DNA of 64,000 nucleotides from Kalmusia sp. IMI 367209 (taxonomy: Eukaryota; Ascomycota; Dothideomycetes; Pleosporales; Didymosphaeriaceae), in assembly GCA_027946365.1 (NCBI GenBank), contig JAPEUQ010000004.1, positions 806,001-870,000 of the forward strand. The letters run 5' to 3'. The position numbers and the translations under genes are program-made. Positions within the stretch are counted from its first letter, which is position 1. Every line of letters begins with the position of its first letter. The notes below the pieces were generated by a model. The model was given only the letters and a program-made list of their open reading frames with translations, was not told the DNA's origin and did no database searches. Shown in pieces: positions 57,462 through 64,000 of this stretch.

Positions 57462-58999
57462 ATGTCAATATCGCCTGCAATTCGGATATCGCCCTCGCGA
57501 GCGGCCCGCGCTGTGAACCTCCTACGTACTGTTCAATTTACACATCCGCCATCATGCCCTTGTCATTCCAATCCCGCACATCACCACCACACGCCCAGTA
57601 CCATCCACCAAGCACGCCGCCACCTCGCTACGCCTCTTGACACTTCGCAGCAGAAGGAGTATGCCTTCGAGATGGCGGCCTCGTCGATTCGCTTCGGTCC
57701 CGGCTGTACAAAAGAAGTGGGTATGGACTTCAAGAACATGGGGGCGAAACGCGTAATGGTCGTCACAGATGGCAATGTGAGGAAGCTCAGTGCGATGAAA
57801 CAGGTTGCAGAGGGATTGGAGAGGGAGGGCGTGCAGTTTGAAGTCTATGATGGCGTAAGGGTAGAACCGAAAGATTCGAGTGTCAAGGCAGCGATTGAAG
57901 TCAGTAAAGCGTATAGACCAGATGCCTTTTTAGCTGTGGGTGGGGGGAGTGTGATTGATACAGCGAAGCTGATGAACTTGTACACGACCTTCCCCAGTAT
58001 GTGTTGTTCCTTCCATATTGATCTACCCAAAAGCTGACTGAACCAGATGCCGATTTTCTCGACTTTGTCAATGCGCCGCTGGGCAAGGGTTTACCAATTC
58101 CCTCGAAGCTCCTCCCCCTTGTTGCCGTGCCCACAACCGCAGGAACAGGTTCTGAGACTACAGGTACCGCCATCTTTGACTTGGTGTCGAAGCGTGCAAA
58201 AACTGGAATCGCGCATCGGAACATGAAGCCCACACTTGGAATAGTCGATCCACTGAACACCCGCACTATGCCCTCCGCTGTCCACGCATCCTCCGGCCTA
58301 GACGTGCTCTGTCACTCGTTAGAATCTTGGACCGCGATACCCTACTACGAGCGTACCCCACGACCCTCGAAGCCAATCAACAGGCCCGCGTACCAGGGTG
58401 CCAACCCCATCTCGGACATCTTCTCATTGAAGGCTTTGAAGGATACCGTCAAGTACCTCCCTCGTGCAGTCAAAGATCCTGAAGATCATGAGGCGCAATC
58501 TCAAATGCTGCTCGCTGCGACACTAGCAGGCGTTGGTTTCGGAAACGCAGGCGTACACCTCTGCCACGGCATGTCCTACCCCATCTCGGGTCAAAATCCC
58601 GGTTACAAGCACCCCGGCTATCAGATCGAGAACAACATCATCCCACACGGTGTTTCCGTTGCCGTGACCGCCCCGGCAGTCTTCAAGTTCACGGGAGCCT
58701 CCAATCCTGAACGGCATCTGCAGGCTGCAGAGGCGTTTGGCGTCGACATAAGTAACGTGAAGAAGGAGTCTGCGGGTGAGGTGCTAGGCGAGGCACTGGC
58801 AGAGTTCCTGATCAAGCTTGGTGATCAGCCGAGAGGTTTGAAACATTTGGGCTTTGGAAAGGAGCATGTCGATGCGCTTGTCGAGGGCACAATTCCGCAG
58901 GCGAGAGTGCTGATGTTGGCGCCAAGTTTGGAGATGTCGAACTTGGAGGCGGAGAGGGAGCAGTTGAGGGGATTGTTTGAAGAGGCGATGGAGTATTAA
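57462..58999 (+). CDS. Hydroxyacid-oxoacid transhydrogenase (iron-type alcohol dehydrogenase, ADHFE1-like)
   Basis: Mitochondrial enzyme that couples oxidation of 4-hydroxybutyrate to reduction of 2-oxoglutarate (known for ADHFE1/HOT). Two exons (57462-57996, 58047-58999) encode 495 aa. The Arg/Ser-rich, acid-poor N-terminus (ISPSRAARAVNLLRTVQF) looks like a mitochondrial presequence. The dinucleotide-binding part shows DAFLAVGGGSVIDTAKL. The iron-ADH signature and metal ligands lie in SSGLDVLCHSLES and AGVHLCHGMSYPI, with a further His in NNIIPHGVSVA. The start is the ATG at 57462; the frame is open upstream to 57420 but without ATG. Length is slightly longer than bacterial iron ADHs because of the presequence. 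Confidence 0.93.
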
Positions 59000-59617
59000 G
59001 AAGCATGTTGATGAAGGATCGTTGCTACGTGAAGGTTGAAAGCTTGCTGTATGTAGCTCGCGCATACTTTTGCAGATAAGTAATTGCGTACGAAACATCT
59101 CAAAATTTGAAGCACGTGCCTGGATCTGCCCTGCGGCGATGCGTCTATCTGATCCTTGAGCCACTCGTAAGTTGTGACCCAGCAGGCGTCCCCTACTACA
59201 TATTCCTTGCATAAGCCTTTGGAAAGGCTAAAGCTAGTGTGCCGTTCGTGGCGGGAATGAAAGGTGCGATTGGCTTGCTGAATGGCGCGGATCATCGCCG
59301 TTGCGCGCCCCATTGGCACTTTGTACCTCTCTTCATCAGTCGAACCTCATTATGTACTTAAACTTGTCCCGCCTGCGTGATCGTCTACATCTACAGTCAA
59401 AGACCGTTCTAGATCGTGCTTCACCAACCAGATGTGTTCGGTATGCAAACAACCCTGTCCGCGCTAATGGCGCGCCACAGTACGTCATACCTACGGCAGA
59501 CTGGCCCTTCACTTCAAGGAAAACACAGCCCTCGGACGCACCCCACAAAACCATAGCCATGGATAGGCCTTGACATACCTTCAAACACAGCCACCTGCGT
59601 TTCTTGTCAACCCTAAG
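59000..59617. other. Tandem spacer
   Basis: 3' flank of the transhydrogenase gene and promoter of the following membrane protein gene; no other gene seen. Confidence 0.5.
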
Positions 59618-61897
59618 ATGAAGTCTACCAATGGAGACGGTCCACCCAAGACAATATTCAGGAAACCTATCCCTACAACCACTCCATCAACGGAGACAGC
59701 GACTACAAGATCACAGACGAGGTTTTCTTTCACTCCTCTTGTCTATGTCGCTCTCACATTATTAGGAGCCTCAATACTAAGCTGGCGGTGGATTTTCTCC
59801 GGAACACCGATTCTGCTCTGCTCGCTGGCACTGGGAGAATGGAATGGCAAACGTGTTGTCCCACGAGTACCGCTATGGGCCATCGTTCCAACGCTCAATA
59901 TTGCCTATGCTGTGGCTTCTCCCTCATGGATACTATACTGGGCTTTCCTCGGCATCTGTTATACCTTGATCCTGTTGTCTTGCATCTTTCAGTTCAGTTT
60001 CGCGGCGAAGCTCATACGTCACTACCTCAGAAATATACTGCGCGAATCCCACTTTGTCCAGGACTCAATCAGTTTATTCGACCTCCCAGCTCTTGAAATC
60101 GATACGGATACGATTGGATTGTTTGTTATTCGGGGCTTGACGTTCTCCCTTTCTACCCTGACAGCCACCGCTTATGGCGTCGAGGTCGGCGTCAAGCTAG
60201 ATGACGATATGGAGCTGGCGATACAAACGGACAAGGTAGTTGTTGCACTCTTCCGTCGAATTACGATTGGGGATGTATATGCGAACGTCAAAGGGCGTGA
60301 GGAGATGAATTTCACCGATATCCGTCCGTGGCCCAACGAGCGCGACATGTCCAAGGATGAATTCATTGCCAGAGACACACCTCTGCTGAAGGCGGCCTGG
60401 GCTTCCCGGAATGATGGATTCGCAGAGATCAAAGAAGAGGTTGACCCCGTGTCGGAACCTCAGTCATCGGATGCACTAGTTAAGAAATTGTCGCCAGATG
60501 AAGAAAAGGCTCGTAACGAGGTTGAGAAGCTCACCAAGCATATCCTAAACACAAGTACAAGCCATATTGCCTCTGAGATGCTGAAGAAGATTGCCAAAGC
60601 GCGCGACATCGATGGTGTTCTGGATACTGACAATAATCTCCGCGCAGCGGTCTGTACACATGTCCACGATCAACCGACTATTGCACATCCTCCAACAAAG
60701 TCGATTCGGCTCACTACACTTCGACATAACAAGCATCCCAAAATCAAAAAGTACGTAATTCACCTGCATCAGACCTTGAGCTTGACTAATGTGCGTACGA
60801 CATCTAGATTCTTACATCGCTTGCCCCTTTTGTACCGCCTCCTTCTCAACCCAATCAGTTATTTTCATCCTATTAGGGTCAAATCAGTCACATCTGCCGG
60901 GTCTGGCAAATGGTTTGTGGCGCTAATGAAAGAACATTTCTTCAAACACTATTCTACCTCAGACGCCGAAGTTGGTCGTTTAGAAGGACGTATCTCTGCG
61001 TGGTTGGCAGACGCGAATTTTGCAGTGGGTCTGAGCGACCTCTTCTGCACAGCTCATGTACCGGTGGACACCGACTACGACATTGAGTGCAAGTTCAAGA
61101 TTGGAGATCTCATGGCTCACAGGACACTCCCAGAGGCAGTCAACCTCACGCAAGTCGTTCATCTTGGAGGTGCTGATGCAACATTTGTTCTTCCCTCATA
61201 CCTGTTCCCTCATCACGAGCATCTTTACCCGCCTATCCTGACAGACTTTGAGGAGATGAAAATTGAGCAGGAGATTGAAGAAGCGGCAGGTACACCGCAG
61301 GCTGTCCGAATGAAGAAAGAGCTCGAGCGGCGTCGGAGAGACGAGACTTGTATGAAGATCGCAGTTCATGGTCACCTACCTGCACTTTTTGACCAGCAGC
61401 TACTCAACTTCGTTGCTGCTACTGTGAAAGCAACAAAGGTCATCGAGGTCGAGAAGGGCCACGAGGAACTTGTCCTTAAGCGGGCAGCCACCGATAAGCT
61501 CGAGTTGGAGCTTCGTCGCGCAGACTCGGTGACTTTAGATAGTGCCAAATCCGACAACGTCAGCGCATCGTCTACCGAGTCTGACGGCGCAACGTCGCAG
61601 ACTTCGGTCCCAGCTTCCACTCAGTCTATAACCCCTTCTGCTAGAAGCAATACATTTGGCGCACGCATGAACCAGACCTTCAAGGGCATGAATACGAAAA
61701 TGAAGGATGGCTGGAGGAAAGCAGGGATCCAGACGGTGAACGTTGTCGCGAATGATAGATGGATTGCGAGCATAGTGGGCAGGATTATGCGAAAGTTGGA
61801 GAACGCCCAGGGCGATGTAGGATACTCGGGTCTCATTGCGTTGCCAATGGCAGAGTATAGAGCGAGGGCGGAATCGGAGAGCAAGTTGTTGCCTTGA
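59618..61897 (+). CDS. Conserved fungal membrane protein of unknown function (740 aa)
   Basis: Two exons (59618-60750, 60808-61897) are proposed; the 57-nt intron has GTACGT, a CTTGACTAAT branch and TAG, but it is also an open in-frame stretch, so a 759-aa form is possible. The ATG at 59618 is the first in frame. Residues about 35-130 hold two to four hydrophobic segments (LVYVALTLLGASILSW, WILYWAFLGICYTLILL). The rest is soluble-looking and beta-rich: LFVIRGLTFSLSTLTATAYG, LAIQTDKVVVALFRRITIGD, and VVHLGGADATFVLPSYLFPH are the best-ordered blocks. A basic amphipathic C-terminus follows a Ser/Thr-rich linker. I believe it is conserved across filamentous ascomycetes but know no function; an organelle-membrane lipid-handling role is only a guess. 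Confidence 0.8.
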   Translation: MKSTNGDGPPKTIFRKPIPTTTPSTETATTRSQTRFSFTPLVYVALTLLGASILSWRWIFSGTPILLCSLALGEWNGKRVVPRVPLWAIVPTLNIAYAVASPSWILYWAFLGICYTLILLSCIFQFSFAAKLIRHYLRNILRESHFVQDSISLFDLPALEIDTDTIGLFVIRGLTFSLSTLTATAYGVEVGVKLDDDMELAIQTDKVVVALFRRITIGDVYANVKGREEMNFTDIRPWPNERDMSKDEFIARDTPLLKAAWASRNDGFAEIKEEVDPVSEPQSSDALVKKLSPDEEKARNEVEKLTKHILNTSTSHIASEMLKKIAKARDIDGVLDTDNNLRAAVCTHVHDQPTIAHPPTKSIRLTTLRHNKHPKIKKYVIHLHQTLSLTNVRTTSRFLHRLPLLYRLLLNPISYFHPIRVKSVTSAGSGKWFVALMKEHFFKHYSTSDAEVGRLEGRISAWLADANFAVGLSDLFCTAHVPVDTDYDIECKFKIGDLMAHRTLPEAVNLTQVVHLGGADATFVLPSYLFPHHEHLYPPILTDFEEMKIEQEIEEAAGTPQAVRMKKELERRRRDETCMKIAVHGHLPALFDQQLLNFVAATVKATKVIEVEKGHEELVLKRAATDKLELELRRADSVTLDSAKSDNVSASSTESDGATSQTSVPASTQSITPSARSNTFGARMNQTFKGMNTKMKDGWRKAGIQTVNVVANDRWIASIVGRIMRKLENAQGDVGYSGLIALPMAEYRARAESESKLLP

Positions 61898-62679
61898 GGA
61901 ATGCATTTGTATGATACCACTTCCGAATACGTACATAATCCTGTTTATTCCTTGGCTGCGAGCTTGCTTACAACATCAGTGTAGGGGACGGAACGTCGAG
62001 CTTCCGTACCCGAACGGCTTTGTGATAGGGAATTAGCCATTTGTCAGCAAACATTCGAACGAGGCTGGGGTTGAATTCAGACACCAGCACCAACTTAGAT
62101 ACGCAATTTCGTTTCCAGCTTGCGTATCAGGACCAATGGCATGGTTTGATTGTCCGTGTTGATTGTCCGCAGTAGAGAAAAAGTGTCTCGCTTAAGCAAG
62201 GCAATTCGCGGCGGCCAGTCAGATGAATGATATTAATGATTGTACTTCTCCCGATGGCTTCCCATATGTCTCCATTAGGATCTTGTACGAAGCTGAAACT
62301 GGCCTTGTGTACACATCGAAGTGCTTTCGATTCCTAATACTTACTTACAAATATCGGATGGTACAGCTTCCGAGGGGTTCAGGATGCACACTAGGGAGGT
62401 ATCACCATGATTAGAGACGTCTTTGATTGGAAATGAAGGATTGGGGAGTCAATTTTTGCGAATTCTGCTCTTCTCGCGAAAGTATGCCCTGAATTGGCTC
62501 TCTAGCGATCAGCGCAGGTGGTGTGCCTTAGGCACAAAAAGTATCACCAGCCAGGATAGCAAATTGATATATGCTGGAGTAAACGCACCTCAATCCTACT
62601 CATTACTTCCTATTCTCGTCCCAAGAACTGAGCACTCCTTCCCAAAACCACATACGCTATCTCTTCCCACCAATCCACA
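61898..62679. other. Tandem spacer
   Basis: 3' flank of the membrane protein gene and promoter of the FMN reductase gene. AT-richer in the middle; no gene recognised. Confidence 0.5.
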
Positions 62680-63312
62680 ATGTCCAAAATCGCCCTCATC
62701 ACAGGCAGCACGCGCACACCACGCGCTGGCGACCACGTCGCCACGTGGGTAGACTCGATCCTCAAGACGCGTCCCTCAGACGACCTTCTCATCGAGCCGC
62801 TCTCCATCGCCTCCTTCAACCTCCCCGTCTACGACGAGCCCGTCATGCCCGCCCTCGTCCCCGCCGTCAAGCAGTTCACGCACGAGCACTCGAAGCGCTG
62901 GTCCGCGGCCATCGCCTCCTTCGCCGGCTATATCTTCGTGATCCCCGAATACAACTACGGGGTCGCGGGCGGCACCAAGAACGCCGTGGACTATCTGAAG
63001 AACGAGTGGCCGGGGAAGCCCGTCGCGATCATCAGCTATGGCGTCCACGGAGGGAACAAGGCGAACGAGCAGCTGGCGGAGAGCCTGGACAAGGTGATGC
63101 AGATGAAGGTCGTGCCGACTAGGGTGCTGTTGCCGTTTGCGGCGGGGAGCGATTTGATGACTGCGGTGAATGAGGGTAAGGTTGGGGACGACACTCTGAA
63201 GGAGTGGGAGGCTAAGGGGAAGAAGGAGGAAGTTCTCAAGGCTGTAGGGGAGATCGCCGAGGTGTTGAAGGCTTTGGAGAAGGTCGACGAGGTTTTAGAG
63301 AAGAAGGAGTAA
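62680..63312 (+). CDS. NADPH-dependent FMN reductase-like flavoprotein
   Basis: Soluble flavodoxin-fold oxidoreductase reducing FMN or quinones with NAD(P)H. Single exon, 210 aa. The N-terminal phosphate-binding loop reads [14 protein letters not shown], and the flavin-contacting segment [21 protein letters not shown] is the family hallmark (PF03358-type). [18 protein letters not shown] lies at the dimer/flavin interface. The C-terminal 40 residues are a Lys/Glu-rich helix ([17 protein letters not shown]). The first half is very GC-rich at third positions, suggesting high expression or a different codon history from its AT-richer flanks. Physiological substrate unknown. Confidence 0.92.
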   Translation: MSKIALITGSTRTPRAGDHVATWVDSILKTRPSDDLLIEPLSIASFNLPVYDEPVMPALVPAVKQFTHEHSKRWSAAIASFAGYIFVIPEYNYGVAGGTKNAVDYLKNEWPGKPVAIISYGVHGGNKANEQLAESLDKVMQMKVVPTRVLLPFAAGSDLMTAVNEGKVGDDTLKEWEAKGKKEEVLKAVGEIAEVLKALEKVDEVLEKKE

Positions 63313-64000
63313 GGGTGGTGTATAGGTTGGCGTTGGATTCATGTGGACATGTGTTCTGGATAGAAGTTATTTAGATGAGCTATGCGTGCGTCCATGAAAC
63401 GAAGATGAATTAAATGTTAGATACATCGAAATTCTTTCTCACAAAATTGACCATTTGTGCAACTAATATGGACTACGTCGAGGAAAAGGATGGTTTACTA
63501 CTCGAAATGCGAGGGATTGGAGGAAATTTAACCGCACAGCCTAGTGCTCCACCTTGCATCACAAGCCTCGAAAGAATATTCGCTATATTGTTATTCTCAA
63601 CACTTACCCTGTGTTCTAGTAGGGTTTTGGATGCGAAGAGGTATCCAAGCATATATTACAAAAAGCAGATAAGACAAAAAGTTGTTAGGTCGCTGGGTGA
63701 ACAATGTAGAATCAATATGGCAGTCAACAATAGAGTATATTGTATTGTAGAAAGTAGACGAATCGCTACTAGACCAAGCCCGCGCAGCAGATCCTTTTCA
63801 TCCCCTAGTCATAAAGTAATGAACTCTTCTTAACCTTGGTACTCTGATTGTAGAGATATGTGGTCCACCTATGCGAAGCGTTGAGTAAGTCATCTGATAT
63901 CAGCCTCCGACCGCCGATTACCGCCCAATACCTCCCAACAGGGCCGTATCGTGACAAAATTTTAGTACCCTGTATTCTACTACTGTTCTCTGCCTTATCT
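63313..64000. other. Right-edge intergenic region
   Basis: AT-rich. The 139-codon ORF at 63414-63833 has no domain-like sequence and an unconvincing composition, so no gene is called. Confidence 0.45.

Noticed and set aside
63414..63833. 139-codon ORF at the right edge
   Set aside because: AT-rich flank of the FMN reductase gene; no family resemblance and poor start context.

Overview
The window is nuclear DNA of a filamentous ascomycete (Pezizomycotina; Dothideomycetes is my best guess, not proven). The reasons are: short introns (mostly 46-80 nt) with GTAAGT-like donors, CTAAC/CTGAC branch sites and YAG acceptors; Aspergillus-type carbon catabolite repression genes (creC, creD); a Q/N/Y-rich SUP35; a Zds1 homologue; and separate promoters for each gene with no operons. 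All exon structures were worked out by hand from splice signals and reading-frame continuity. In every multi-exon model the summed CDS length is a multiple of three; for the Yrb30-like gene this holds only after discounting two extra bases.

Layout. 1-5.3 kb: the 3' part of an alpha/beta hydrolase, then a very long disordered nuclear-type protein. 5.3-22.4 kb is an accessory-looking block with wide spacers: a DHA1-type MFS transporter, a hexose-type sugar transporter, a secreted modular pectate-lyase-like enzyme, an amidohydrolase, an orphan single-exon gene with an internal repeat behind a palindrome-rich promoter, a C2H2 zinc-finger gene broken by three in-frame stop codons, and a small one-span membrane protein.

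22.4-63.3 kb is a dense conserved core: BSD-domain protein, Yrb30-like RanGTP-binding protein (two apparent +1 frameshifts), SUP35/eRF3, a CWC16-family splicing factor, an ABCG half transporter, an AlkB dioxygenase, the PSTAIRE kinase CDK1, a GH18 protein fused to a UBA domain, the arrestin creD, the WD40 protein creC, the Miro GTPase GEM1, Zds1, Slm1, hydroxyacid-oxoacid transhydrogenase, an unnamed fungal membrane protein and an FMN reductase. Divergent pairs that share a promoter are yrb30/SUP35, abh1/cdc2 and creC/GEM1.

How genes may work together. The pectate-lyase-like enzyme and the sugar transporter are convergent neighbours, with an MFS exporter and an amidohydrolase on the flanks, so the accessory block could serve plant-polymer use (inference). 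creC (partner of the CreB deubiquitinase) and creD (partner of the HulA ubiquitin ligase) act in opposing arms of the same ubiquitin control of carbon repression in Aspergillus, and here they are tandem neighbours. No rRNA, tRNA, transposon, CRISPR array or secondary-metabolite synthase was recognised.
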